Assembly (NCBI GenBank): GCA_964487655.1
Contig: CAZASB010000049.1
Location: forward strand, 1 to 20,581
DNA length: 20,581 nt
Source: PWXP01 sp964487655
GTDB lineage: Bacteria > Planctomycetota > Planctomycetia > Pirellulales > Thermoguttaceae
Direction of reading: 5' to 3'
This document shows, piece by piece, positions 1 to 8,193 of the stretch. A program made the translations under genes and the position numbers. Under the pieces are notes generated by a model. The model was given only the letters and a program-made list of their open reading frames with translations. It was not told the origin of the DNA and ran no database searches. Numbering within the stretch: position 1 is the stretch's first letter; each line of letters starts with the position of its first letter.

Positions 1-43
1 GGACTGCTGTCAATAGGCTGAACCAGCATAATTACGACGTTTT

Positions 44-75
44 ATTCTCTGTGGGGGGTACCCCCCACAGAGAAT
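44..75. repeat. Perfect 32-bp palindrome
   Basis: The left arm ATTCTCTGTGGGGGGT (44-59) is followed at once by its exact reverse complement (60-75), so the two 16-nt arms match without a mismatch and the centre is GGTACC. Six G then six C flank the centre. The palindrome is preceded by TTTT and followed by CGCC. It therefore lacks the T-run expected after an intrinsic terminator on either strand. It could be a protein-binding site or a dispersed palindromic repeat; the sequence does not decide between these. Confidence 0.9.
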
Positions 76-449
76 CGCCTCCAGTTGATCCTGGGTGATT
101 CATTGGTTCCCCGTGCCATGGTCATCCTGGCCGTGCTTCCTCTTCCGGCTTCTTGCCGCCTTGGAGCGTCACGGATGCCTCCACGCCGCTGGACGCCGAT
201 CAGATCACACCCGCGCACACACGGCCCGCGTGCTCCAAACGACAAGAAACGTGTGGAAAGAGACACTGCCGAGACGGCAGTGGCACGTGTCGCCCCACGT
301 CATGCCAGGAGTTCTCCCCGCACATCGGTCAAGGCTTCACGCCGGCCAAAGGCTTCACGCCGCCTTTTCGGCGTGTTATCATTCCAATGATGCAAACTGA
401 CGCTCTCTCCCCTACCCCGCCCCGACGACCTTTTGCAAGGATCAGACCA
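76..449 (+). other. Non-coding leader with hairpins and a short direct repeat
   Basis: No convincing gene is seen here. The ceramidase-like reading frame stays open upstream to about 153, but that stretch looks non-protein-like and has no ribosome-binding site. Two hairpins stand out. One is CACTGCCG-AGA-CGGCAGTG at 264-282, with an 8-bp perfect stem. The other is CACGCCG-N6-CGGCGTG at 356-375, with a 7-bp stem. The 14-mer AAGGCTTCACGCCG occurs twice, at 331-344 and 349-362, with the second copy running into the second hairpin. These may belong to the leader of the downstream gene or be repeat debris. Confidence 0.5.
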
Positions 450-2021
450 ATGACCACGCCAACACAACGAGTTGCGTTGCGATCCACCAGGACATTCGTC
501 GCCAAGATCCAAACCTGCGTGCGGTTCACGTTGATCCTCGCCACCATGGCCACGTGTGGGCTGTACCCCTCGCAAACGGCCAATGCGTCGCAACTTCGGG
601 CTGGGGTGGCCAAGGTTGATATCACCGACCGAACTTCCGGTCCTCCAAACGACCCGTTGTACGTCAAAGCCCTGGTGCTCAACAGCGATACGGTGACCGC
701 GGTAATCATCACCGTCGATGCCGTCGCCATTGGCGAAATCGGGCGAATCAAGAACGACTATCTGCCCAACGTGCGAGCCCGGCTGCAAAGCGAACTCAAA
801 CTGTCACCGTCAAGTATCCTGGTCAACGCCAGCCATTGCCACGGAGTGGTGTGTTCCGACGTCGAGGAACGAACCGTCGAGGCCGTGAAGCAGGCCATGG
901 CAAACCTAGTGCCCGTGAAGGTCGGCGCCGGTGTGGGGCGCGAGGACCGGGTCATGGAGAACCGCCGTCTGAAGCTCCGTGGCGGGCGAGAAGCCGACGT
1001 TCGTCATGCCTACTCGTTCCCACCAGACGACGAGGTGGTCGCCGCGGGGCCGATCGACCCGGAAATCGGTCTGCTTCGGTTGGATCGAGAGGATGGGCGA
1101 ACTCTGGCCGTCATCTACCAATTCGCGTGCCATCCCATCCAGGGAGTGCCAAGCGGCGCGAATACGGCGGACATGACGGGCTTTGCCTCCCGCGTGCTCG
1201 AAGAGGGCTTCGGCGACGGCGCCGTCGCCCTGTTCCTGCAGGGATGCGCCGGCGACGTCAATCCGGCCGGCTACAAAAACGTCGCCCAGCCGCGCGACGC
1301 GGAGCCTTTGGGCAATATGCTGGGCTTGAGCGCCATGGCCGCCGCCAAGAGAATCCAAACCGCCACGAGCGCGGAGCTAACCGTCGTTCATGAGATACTC
1401 CCACTACCTCGGGCGGACTGGGCGACTCGCATTGAGGCGATGGAGGTGGAACAATCCAGACTGCTCGGATCGCTTCGAGGCACGACGCTCAATCTGAAGA
1501 CGTTCCTTCCGCTTGCGGTTAGGTACGGTCTGTCCGATGCGTTTCCCTCGGATTACTCCTATCGGTATCTGCGAGAAAAGGAACTGGGACGCAACGACCT
1601 GGAGCGACTCGACGCCCAGAACAGGCGGAACATGGAGCAATATGTCGGGAATGTCCACGTCATGGAGGAGTTGACGCGGTTGCAGGCGAACCTCGATCTG
1701 CTCAAGAGGCATCAAGCTCAGAACCTTGCCGCCGGAAGCGCGACGCTCGACGTTGAGGTCGTGGGCCTGAGAGTCGGCGAGTTTCGACTGATCACCTTCC
1801 CCGGCGAATTGAGCGTGCAGATCGGACTGAACGTCAAAGAAGCCTCGCCGCACGCGTTGACGTTCGTGTCTGGCTACACGAATGGCTACATCTACTATAC
1901 GCCAACGGCCGAGCAACTCGCGAACCCGGGCGGCGCGCAGGAGGATTGCGATTGTCTCGTGGCGCCGCCGTGGCAAGCCCTATTCGAAAACAAGGCGGCC
2001 GAGGTTCTCAAGAGGCTTTAG
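450..2021 (+). CDS. Secreted neutral/alkaline ceramidase-like protein (first of two)
   Basis: This 523-residue protein resembles the neutral/alkaline non-lysosomal ceramidase family, zinc amidases that split ceramide into sphingosine and fatty acid. Planctomycete members are numerous and their substrates are mostly unproven. A basic N-terminal region and hydrophobic stretch (about 25-46) suggest export. The mature part opens with LRAGVAKVDIT (49-59), the family's usual first strand. Likely zinc and active-site motifs are ASHCHG (H129, H131), ACHP (H228), GCAGDVNP (265-272), and near the C-terminus FPGE and GYTNGYIYYTP, which match the Glu and Tyr ligands of characterised ceramidases. The ATG at 450 was chosen because AAGG lies at 437-440 and the signal region starts there. 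The gene ends 6 bp from the convergent DUF4838 gene. The fold assignment is firm; the substrate is inferred. Confidence 0.85.
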   Translation: MTTPTQRVALRSTRTFVAKIQTCVRFTLILATMATCGLYPSQTANASQLRAGVAKVDITDRTSGPPNDPLYVKALVLNSDTVTAVIITVDAVAIGEIGRIKNDYLPNVRARLQSELKLSPSSILVNASHCHGVVCSDVEERTVEAVKQAMANLVPVKVGAGVGREDRVMENRRLKLRGGREADVRHAYSFPPDDEVVAAGPIDPEIGLLRLDREDGRTLAVIYQFACHPIQGVPSGANTADMTGFASRVLEEGFGDGAVALFLQGCAGDVNPAGYKNVAQPRDAEPLGNMLGLSAMAAAKRIQTATSAELTVVHEILPLPRADWATRIEAMEVEQSRLLGSLRGTTLNLKTFLPLAVRYGLSDAFPSDYSYRYLREKELGRNDLERLDAQNRRNMEQYVGNVHVMEELTRLQANLDLLKRHQAQNLAAGSATLDVEVVGLRVGEFRLITFPGELSVQIGLNVKEASPHALTFVSGYTNGYIYYTPTAEQLANPGGAQEDCDCLVAPPWQALFENKAAEVLKRL

Positions 2022-2027
2022 TCCCGG

Positions 2028-4844
2028 TCATTTCCTTGCCTCCTGCCCGGGTGCTTCCGAATGGGCGGCACCATCGAAAACCAGTTCGCCGAAGGCATCC
2101 GGGTCGTCCAGGCTGCTGACACCTGCCGTAACCGACCATAGGGACAGCTCGTTTCGATCCGGGGCGCAAACATGCACGCGTCCAAAATTGCCTCGCCACG
2201 TCGTACCCGGCGCGGGCCGTTCCACGCCCAACGTCTTGAACGGAATGCTCAGCAGGGCCAGCCAGCGGTTCTTCTCGGGTTCAAGCCGGGTTTCCACCGT
2301 CCACTCGCCGGTCCAATCGGGATCGAACTGGCCGTACCGCGGGTCCATGACGTCACTTACGAATCCGAGCGCCGCGTCCGACTTCGATTCCGCCTTTGGG
2401 CCGATCCTGAAGCGGTACACGATGTCTCGCCCGGCCGACGGAGCCACGCACAGTTCGACAAGTTCCGCATCGGAGGAATCATTCATTCGATCGGATGCTA
2501 GTGCGCCTTCAACTCGCACGTAGAGACTCGCATTGTCGTACAGGGTTTGCACCGTCGTCTTGCGAGTCACCTCCACGCCGGTCAAAAGGGGAGCCAGTTC
2601 GTGGGACGCCGCGCGCTGCCACTGTGGAGAGTCGAGCGCAACCGGGTTCGCCGCCGGTGGTACGGTCATCCGTTTCGCGCCCGGGAGTGGAGCATTGCGC
2701 ATGGCCGACGTGTCCCAGTTCAGGCACGTGCTCTTGTACGGTTCCTGATATCCATCGTAGGCCAGCCGCAGGTGCTCCTCGCTGTGGCCGGGGATTGGAA
2801 ACATCGTGTATGCCCAGCCGGCAAGCGGCTTGGTTCGCCCTCGTTCACCGTAGTAATCGGCGACGGCCGCGTTGCGCGCGTCGATGGCGTCAAGCAAGCG
2901 ATTGCGCGAGCCCCGGTCCGGCTGAAGCTGATAGGCATGATACAGATGCACCACGCGGGCCAGGCTCTTCAGGTAGTCGAACTCGCGCCGGACCAGCGCG
3001 AGCCGTGTCTTCACTTTGTCCGTGTCGCCTAAGCGTTCGGCCAACGCCAGATACTCTTCCAGCGAATCGAGAAGGCTGGGCGTGTAAAGAAACCCCAACA
3101 ACTGGAACGGATCCGTCAGGTACTTGCGGCGGCGGCCGGAGATGTCATGATAGGCCCAGGCCGGGCAACGCGTTCCGAGGAATTCCGAGTACAGTTCGAT
3201 GCCGTGATACAGCCGCTCGTAGAACCGTAACATGGGCGAAGACGCCTTGCCGAACGCCGCGCCGCAAAACTCATTGACGAGATCCTGGGCCCGGTTGTTC
3301 TCGGCGTCGTCGAACATCCGGCCCATCGTGTAGTACACCGGCCCTTCCAATCCATACAAGGCGCCCGGCCCGTCGCGGTACACCGACTGAATGCGGTTGT
3401 CGACCAGGCGTTTCACCTGCGACTCGACGAAGCGAGGCGTTCGCATGGGCGTGTATCGAGAGCCCAGGTTCGGACACCAGTTGTAGACGTACGAAGTGAA
3501 TCCTCCCGGGACCGTGCATGCTCGCCAGGGGGCGATGTCCTCCTCGTTCGTACCGGTCAGCATGATCCGCGTGTTCTCGGGGAACTGCGTGAACGTCTTC
3601 GGCGGCAGAGCCGTCAGAATGTACGACATCATCGTCACCTGCTTGCCGGGCCGGGCCGCCAGCACCTGCTCGGCAAGCCGCCGGTGCAGAATCCATAACT
3701 TCTCGCTCCAGTCGTCGCCAGTGTCGAAAAGCTCGCGGCACGCGTCGCATTGACACGGGCGGAAGCCGTCGGGCTGCCCGAGATCGACCGTCTCGCAGCC
3801 CTTGTCGAGCCAGCCGATCAGATCCTCGTACATCAGTCGTTGGACCTCGGCATTGGAGATACAGTATTGGGCGTTCACCGTCGGGTCCACCAGACGTTTG
3901 CCGTCGATCAAGGCGAAGTACTCCGGGTGGGTTTCGGCATACTTGTCCAGTGGGACGGCACGTTGGTACGTGTGGCCGCCAAACACCTCGTCGACGATCG
4001 GAAAGCGGTTGTTTGCCAAGTCATAGAAGCCGGCCCCCGACCCCCAGGCGATATTGTACTTCAACGGCACGGTTTGCCGAACGTCCAGGTTGCCCGGAAT
4101 CGCAACCGTCGGCGTCGGAATGAACTCAATGGCCGGCGATGTCAGCAGGTCGATCTCCGCCGCCGCCTGGAGCGACGCGCGAAGTGGGATATCTGGGTAG
4201 AGAAACCGCGTTCCGACATACTGCCGAAGGAAGTCGGCGGCGCCTTTTGCCGTGCCAACGCGGTCGAAAACGGGCCTGCGGGGCCCCTCGGACTCTCGCG
4301 GCGCGGGATGATCGCGTCCGGCGATGATTACGTCGCGCCCGACCACCTTGTGAATGTAGCCCCAATCCTTGAGTTTTGCGACATCAACGCCGTTGGTCCG
4401 CGCAAAGGCCGTGTCGCCAAGATAAATGCCAGATTTGGCCGGATCTCGCTGACCTTCCGCGACGATGGACAACTCGAATCCTTGGGCGTGGAAAGCTGTT
4501 TGCATCAGTCGTGCGACCTGCCGCAAGCACTCGCCAATGGCCGCCGTTGCCGGAGCGTCCGGCACGACGATCTGATAATCGGCCTTTCCGTCGCCGGCCA
4601 GCACGAGATCCTCCCCGCTCGCCAACGAGCACGGCAGCAGTCCTACAAGGTTTTGGCTGAACCCGCCCGGCATGTTCACCGGAAACTCGCGCGGCGAGAT
4701 GTCCACCGCCGCGGCGCCGGCGCGAAGCGATGCGGCCGGTGGGGCGGCGCCGGCCGCGTTGAATTCACATATCGAGAGAATCGCCACAAGGAACACGCAA
4801 CGCGGGAAAGAGCCGGCAAGGATTTTCGAGGACGCGTCCATCAT
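2028..4844 (-). CDS. Secreted DUF4838 protein with CBM9-like C-terminus and ceramidase-like N-terminal tag
   Basis: This 938-residue exported protein has a signal peptide at about 1-36. Residues about 77-730 match the DUF4838 family, large proteins related to GH67/GH20-type glycosidases. Typical features are GDGKADYQIVVPDAP (about 85-99), GTRFLYPD (211-218), HPEYFALIDGKR (306-317) and CQCDAC (364-369). Residues about 736-925 resemble a CBM9-like sugar-binding domain. The probable role is extracellular polysaccharide breakdown, but no enzyme activity is established for the family. Between signal peptide and DUF4838 region, residues 40-68 (LRAGAAAVDISPREFPVNMP and onward) look like the first strand of a neutral ceramidase, so the N-terminus appears hybrid. 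AGGAG at 4849-4853 serves either of two consecutive ATG codons (4844 or 4841). It is divergent from xylA across 258 bp. Confidence 0.85.
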   Translation of the reverse strand: MMDASSKILAGSFPRCVFLVAILSICEFNAAGAAPPAASLRAGAAAVDISPREFPVNMPGGFSQNLVGLLPCSLASGEDLVLAGDGKADYQIVVPDAPATAAIGECLRQVARLMQTAFHAQGFELSIVAEGQRDPAKSGIYLGDTAFARTNGVDVAKLKDWGYIHKVVGRDVIIAGRDHPAPRESEGPRRPVFDRVGTAKGAADFLRQYVGTRFLYPDIPLRASLQAAAEIDLLTSPAIEFIPTPTVAIPGNLDVRQTVPLKYNIAWGSGAGFYDLANNRFPIVDEVFGGHTYQRAVPLDKYAETHPEYFALIDGKRLVDPTVNAQYCISNAEVQRLMYEDLIGWLDKGCETVDLGQPDGFRPCQCDACRELFDTGDDWSEKLWILHRRLAEQVLAARPGKQVTMMSYILTALPPKTFTQFPENTRIMLTGTNEEDIAPWRACTVPGGFTSYVYNWCPNLGSRYTPMRTPRFVESQVKRLVDNRIQSVYRDGPGALYGLEGPVYYTMGRMFDDAENNRAQDLVNEFCGAAFGKASSPMLRFYERLYHGIELYSEFLGTRCPAWAYHDISGRRRKYLTDPFQLLGFLYTPSLLDSLEEYLALAERLGDTDKVKTRLALVRREFDYLKSLARVVHLYHAYQLQPDRGSRNRLLDAIDARNAAVADYYGERGRTKPLAGWAYTMFPIPGHSEEHLRLAYDGYQEPYKSTCLNWDTSAMRNAPLPGAKRMTVPPAANPVALDSPQWQRAASHELAPLLTGVEVTRKTTVQTLYDNASLYVRVEGALASDRMNDSSDAELVELCVAPSAGRDIVYRFRIGPKAESKSDAALGFVSDVMDPRYGQFDPDWTGEWTVETRLEPEKNRWLALLSIPFKTLGVERPAPGTTWRGNFGRVHVCAPDRNELSLWSVTAGVSSLDDPDAFGELVFDGAAHSEAPGQEARK

Positions 4845-4848
4845 CGTA

Positions 4849-4853
4849 CTCCT
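4849..4853 (-). promoter_or_regulatory. Ribosome-binding site that fixes the DUF4838 gene start
   Basis: AGGAG on the minus strand lies 4 nt before the first and 7 nt before the second of two consecutive ATG codons. The frame stays open for 186 codons further upstream, but that extension crosses into the divergent xylA gene, so this site decides the start. The second ATG (4841) has the better spacing. Confidence 0.65.
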
Positions 4854-4944
4854 GGAGTGGAAGAAAGTGTCGCGGGACTCGGGCGTTATTCTACCATAGC
4901 GGTAAGCCGTGCGGGAGTCCACGCCGCCGCGCATGAGCCGTCTG

Positions 4945-4970
4945 GGGAGGGCAGCGACATCCCCCCTCCC
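4945..4970 (+). other. Hairpin in the divergent DUF4838/xylA intergenic region
   Basis: GGGAGGG (4945-4951) can pair with CCCTCCC (4964-4970) around a 12-nt loop, followed by TTGTTT. It resembles a weak terminator or attenuator on the plus strand, in the likely xylA leader. A short dyad, ACATT-N6-AATGT, lies at 5035-5050. No promoter boxes are convincing here, so a regulatory role is only a possibility. Confidence 0.3.
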
Positions 4971-5102
4971 TTGTTTCGCAATGGACTTGGAGGCAGAATA
5001 TGGGTATGTTTTGTGGCCGGCCCGTGAACGGTTACATTTTGCGTAATGTTCCCCGTGTTCGAGCACGATGCTCGACGATTGACCCATTCCGGAGAAATAT
5101 TC

Positions 5103-6416
5103 ATGACTGCCTTTCCTGACATCTCGAGGATTCCGTTTGAAGGCCCCGACTCGAAAGATCCGCTGAGTTTCCGCCATTACGACGAGAACGAAGTGGTTGA
5201 GGGCAAGACGATGAAGGAGCACTTCCGCTTCAGTGTCGCCTATTGGCACACGATGCGGGGAACGGGCGCGGACCCGTTCGGGGGCGGCACCATGCTGCGC
5301 CCGTGGGAAGGGCCGGAGGACAATGTCGAGAACGCCGTCGATCGCGTGCGCGTGGCGTTCGAGTTCATCGAAAAGCTCGGCGCCCCGTTCTTTGCTTTCC
5401 ACGACCGCGATGTGGCCCCAGAGGGAAAAACTCTGGCCGAGACCAACAAGAACCTCGACACGGTCGTCAAGGCGATCAAGGGAGAGATGGATCGGACCGG
5501 TATTAAGCTCCTTTGGGGCACGGCCAACCTATTCAGCAATCCGCGATACATGCACGGCGCCGCCACGAGCTGCAACGCAGATGCCTTCGCCTACGCGGCG
5601 GCCCAGGTCAAAAAAGCCCTCGAGGTGACCAAGGAACTCGGTGGCGACGGCTACGTGTTCTGGGGCGGACGCGAAGGGTATCAGTCGTGGTGGAATACCG
5701 ACATGAAGCGAGAACTGGACCATCTGGCCGCCTTCATGCACATGGTGGTCGACTACGCCAAGGAGATCGGTTTTACCGGCCAGTTCTATTTCGAGCCGAA
5801 GCCGAAAGAGCCCACCAAGCACCAGTACGACTTCGACGCAGCGGCATGCATCAACTTCCTCCGCGCGTACGACCTGGCCGACCACGTCAAACTGAACATC
5901 GAGACGAACCACGCGACCCTGGCGGGGCATAGCGTGGAACACGAACTCGATTACGCAGGTCACCAAGGCTTCCTCGGCTCGGTTGACGCCAATACGGGCG
6001 ATCTGTTGCTGGGTTGGGATACCGACCAGTTCCCCACCGACGTCTACCTGGGCGCAAAGATCATGCTGGCGCTGCTCAAATACGGCGGCCTGGCCCCCGG
6101 CGGAGTGAACTTCGACGCCAAGGTACGGCGAGAGAGCTTCGAGCCGATCGACCTATTCTACGCTCACATTGGCGGAATGGACTGCTTTGCCAAGGGTTTG
6201 AAGATCGCCGCGTGCATTCGCGCCGAGGGCGAACTGGCTCGCATGGTTGAAGATCGCTACGCCTCGTGGAATGCCGGCGTCGGCGCGGAAATCGAGACCG
6301 GAAAGCACGACTTCAAGTCGCTCGAAAAGTACATGCTCGAGAAGGGTGATTCCAAGCCCAACGAGTCGGGCCGCCAAGAGCTGTTTGAGAACGTTGTCAA
6401 CCGTTACATCTTCTAG
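5103..6416 (+). CDS. xylA: Xylose isomerase, class II
   Basis: This cytoplasmic enzyme interconverts D-xylose and D-xylulose and commonly also isomerises glucose. The 437-residue length is normal for class II. All expected catalytic and metal residues are present, each one position before E. coli numbering: H100 and D103 (FHDRD), E231 and K233 (EPKPKEP), E267 and H270 (NIETNH), D295, D306 and D308 (GWDTDQ), and D338 (NFDAK). The VFWGGREGY signature is at 185-193. GGAGA at 5091-5095 gives a 7-nt spacer to the ATG at 5103, which is preferred to the in-frame upstream start. The next gene begins 10 bp after the stop. No xylulokinase gene lies beside it, so its physiological substrate is inferred rather than shown by context. 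Confidence 0.97.
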   Translation: MTAFPDISRIPFEGPDSKDPLSFRHYDENEVVEGKTMKEHFRFSVAYWHTMRGTGADPFGGGTMLRPWEGPEDNVENAVDRVRVAFEFIEKLGAPFFAFHDRDVAPEGKTLAETNKNLDTVVKAIKGEMDRTGIKLLWGTANLFSNPRYMHGAATSCNADAFAYAAAQVKKALEVTKELGGDGYVFWGGREGYQSWWNTDMKRELDHLAAFMHMVVDYAKEIGFTGQFYFEPKPKEPTKHQYDFDAAACINFLRAYDLADHVKLNIETNHATLAGHSVEHELDYAGHQGFLGSVDANTGDLLLGWDTDQFPTDVYLGAKIMLALLKYGGLAPGGVNFDAKVRRESFEPIDLFYAHIGGMDCFAKGLKIAACIRAEGELARMVEDRYASWNAGVGAEIETGKHDFKSLEKYMLEKGDSKPNESGRQELFENVVNRYIF

Positions 6417-6419
6417 GAG
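6415..6419 (+). promoter_or_regulatory. Ribosome-binding site overlapping the xylA stop codon
   Basis: AGGAG shares two bases with the xylA TAG stop (6414-6416) and lies 7 nt before the ATG at 6427. This arrangement favours translational coupling of the two genes. It also sets the oxidoreductase start at 6427 rather than at the upstream in-frame codon inside xylA. Confidence 0.8.
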
Positions 6420-6426
6420 AACACCC

Positions 6427-7788
6427 ATGTCCGAATCGAACCATGACTTCAACGTGACTCGGCGGCAATTCCTCGGGCGCACCGGCGCGGTTACCGCCGG
6501 CGCGATGGTAATGGCCGGCGCCGTGCCGGCCGTTCACGCCGCCGAGGACAACACAATCCGCCTAGCGCTGATTGGCTGCGGAGGCCGGGGCAGCGGCGCG
6601 GTCGGTAACGCGATGAAGACCGAGGATCAGGGCCCAATTCGGCTATATGCAATGGCCGATTTGACGGAGGATTCCCTGGAACGCGCCCACAAAGCGCTGT
6701 CGAGGCAGTTCGAGGGCAAAATCGACGTGCCAGCCGACCGGAAGTGCATCGGGTTTGACGCTTACAAGAAGGCGATCGACATGTTGCGCCCCGGCGACGT
6801 GGCCATGTGTACCACGCGCGCTTACATTCGCCCCGTGCATGTCGAATATGCCGTGTCCAAGGGCATCAACGTGTTCATGGAGAAACCGTTCGCTCCAGAC
6901 CCCGTCGGGCTCCACCGGATGCTCAAAGCCGGCGAAGAGGCCGAGAAGAAGGGCGTGAAGATCGCCGCGGGCCTCCAGTGTCGCCACTCACCCGCCAGGG
7001 CCGCGCTCATCGATAAGATCAACAGCGGCGAAATGGGCGACCTGATGTACATCCGGGCCAATCGTTTGACCGGGCGCGGGTGGCTTGGCAATACGGGCGA
7101 AAGGGCCAATGACCTGATGGCCCAGTTCCAGTTTGGCAAGGCCCAGCTCTTCTGGCTCGGGTCCGGTCACATGGTTGATAACCTCATCCACCAGATTGAT
7201 GAATGCTGCTGGCTCATGGACTCGTGGCCGGTTTCCTGCCACGGGATGGGTGGACGCGAAGTGGGCAGCACCGACCACGGGCAAAACGCCGACACCTACG
7301 CGATGGAGTTCACCTTCGCTGACGGCAGAAAGGCATTCTGCGGTTTCCGTCGCGCGCAGGGCGGCCATACCGAGTTTGCCACGTTCGTCCACTGCACCAA
7401 GAAGGCCGGACAGTTCTCCGGCAACGTGCATGCGGCAACGGTCCACATGTTCAAGGATCAGCACATTGCCTCGGGCAACGTCGAATGGTCGCCAACGGCC
7501 GACGCTCGCAGCCCGTGGGACTACCACTGGGTCGACTTCATTGACGCCATCCGAAACGACAAGCCATTCAACGAGGCGAAACGGGCCGTATACTCCGATT
7601 ACGCTTCGCTGATGGGCCGTGCCGCCGCCCACTACAACCGGATTGTCACCTGGGACGAGGTCGTCAATTCAGAGTTCCAGTTCTGCGATTACCTAGACAC
7701 GATGAATTACGACAGCCCCGCCCCGGTCCAGGCCGACGAGAATGGCTTCTTCCCCGCGCCCGTCGCGGGCGAGTGGAAGGAACTGTAG
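6427..7788 (+). CDS. Tat-exported Gfo/Idh/MocA family oxidoreductase
   Basis: This 453-residue NAD(P)-dependent dehydrogenase-like protein belongs to the Gfo/Idh/MocA family, whose members oxidise or reduce sugars and inositols. The N-terminus carries a twin-arginine motif TRRQFLGR (11-18) followed by a hydrophobic stretch ending in VHAAE. It is therefore probably exported folded with its cofactor, as is typical of planctomycete members. The Rossmann motif is IGCGGRGSG, and the family Lys is in the MEKP motif. The C-terminal half carries the family's alpha/beta substrate domain. It sits 10 bp behind xylA, probably in one transcript. That suggests a sugar-related role, although XylA is cytoplasmic and this protein is probably not, so the two need not act in one pathway. 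The substrate cannot be told from sequence. Confidence 0.9.
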   Translation: MSESNHDFNVTRRQFLGRTGAVTAGAMVMAGAVPAVHAAEDNTIRLALIGCGGRGSGAVGNAMKTEDQGPIRLYAMADLTEDSLERAHKALSRQFEGKIDVPADRKCIGFDAYKKAIDMLRPGDVAMCTTRAYIRPVHVEYAVSKGINVFMEKPFAPDPVGLHRMLKAGEEAEKKGVKIAAGLQCRHSPARAALIDKINSGEMGDLMYIRANRLTGRGWLGNTGERANDLMAQFQFGKAQLFWLGSGHMVDNLIHQIDECCWLMDSWPVSCHGMGGREVGSTDHGQNADTYAMEFTFADGRKAFCGFRRAQGGHTEFATFVHCTKKAGQFSGNVHAATVHMFKDQHIASGNVEWSPTADARSPWDYHWVDFIDAIRNDKPFNEAKRAVYSDYASLMGRAAAHYNRIVTWDEVVNSEFQFCDYLDTMNYDSPAPVQADENGFFPAPVAGEWKEL

Positions 7789-7931
7789 CTGCTAGTGAAC
7801 GTGCTCAATCATCTCAAGGAAGAACTCAATGCCATCTGGGAGCCCCAATAATACTGGGACAAGAGAACAGGAGGCTCTCGGTTGGTGAGGTGAGAGAGCG
7901 CGTCCCCGGCGCGTGGTCTGCGCACTGGTGG

Positions 7932-7949
7932 ACACCTTGACAAAGGTGT
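7932..7949. promoter_or_regulatory. Candidate HicB operator (dyad over the -35 box)
   Basis: ACACCTT (7932-7938) and AAGGTGT (7943-7949) form a perfect 7-bp inverted repeat with a 4-nt spacer. It covers the -35 hexamer of the hicAB promoter. HicB here has a ribbon-helix-helix type C-terminus, and such antitoxins bind short dyads in their own promoters. An autoregulatory operator is therefore a reasonable inference. Confidence 0.6.
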
Positions 7950-7965
7950 GTGCAGTGTGTATAAT
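7937..7965 (+). promoter_or_regulatory. Consensus sigma-70 type promoter of hicAB
   Basis: TTGACA (7937-7942) and TATAAT (7960-7965) are exact consensus hexamers separated by 17 bp. Transcription would begin near 7972. That excludes the upstream in-frame TTG at 7965 as the hicA start and supports the ATG at 7989. Confidence 0.85.
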
Positions 7966-7988
7966 TGGATGTCGATAATGGAAAGCGA

Positions 7989-8186
7989 ATGAACAGTCGG
8001 GAAATCATCGACAGGCTTAAGGATGACGGTTGGGAGTTGATCCACATTCGCGGTAGCCACCACCAATACAAGCATCCGACGAAGCCCGGTCGAGTAACCG
8101 TACCACACCCGAAGAGAGACCTGCCGACGGGAACCGTGAGGAGTATCTTCCGGCAGGCGGAATGGTCGTGGCCACCCACGAAGTGA
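7989..8186 (+). CDS. hicA: HicA-type mRNA interferase toxin
   Basis: This 65-residue protein is a HicA toxin, a small RNase with a double-stranded-RNA-binding-like fold that cleaves mRNA when freed from HicB. The features are the N-terminal helix NSREIIDRLKDDGW, the strand ending in RGSHHQY with the catalytic His at about 24, and the conserved tail VTVPHPKRDLPTGTVRSI. The length is normal for the family. The ATG at 7989 lies downstream of the predicted transcription start, with a purine-rich GGAAAG at 7980-7985. The stop is 7 bp before hicB, so the pair forms one operon in the usual toxin-first order. The gene appears intact. Confidence 0.92.
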   Translation: MNSREIIDRLKDDGWELIHIRGSHHQYKHPTKPGRVTVPHPKRDLPTGTVRSIFRQAEWSWPPTK

Positions 8187-8193
8187 GAAGACG

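Noticed and set aside
44..75. Palindrome as a transcription terminator
   Set aside because: There is no T-run after the hairpin on either strand; the T-run precedes it on the plus strand.
153..449. N-terminal extension of the first ceramidase-like gene
   Set aside because: The extension looks non-protein-like, carries hairpins and a repeat, lacks a ribosome-binding site, and would place the signal peptide about 125 residues into the protein.
3750..5027. 425-residue plus-strand open frame opposite the DUF4838 gene
   Set aside because: It is a shadow of the minus-strand gene, whose protein is clearly recognisable. The plus translation is Arg/Gly-rich with no known motif.
7874..7899. GCTCTC/GAGAGC hairpin as terminator of the xylA unit
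   Set aside because: The stem is only 6 bp with a 14-nt loop and no T-run follows.
7965..7988. Upstream TTG start for hicA
   Set aside because: It overlaps the TATAAT box and would lie before the predicted transcription start.
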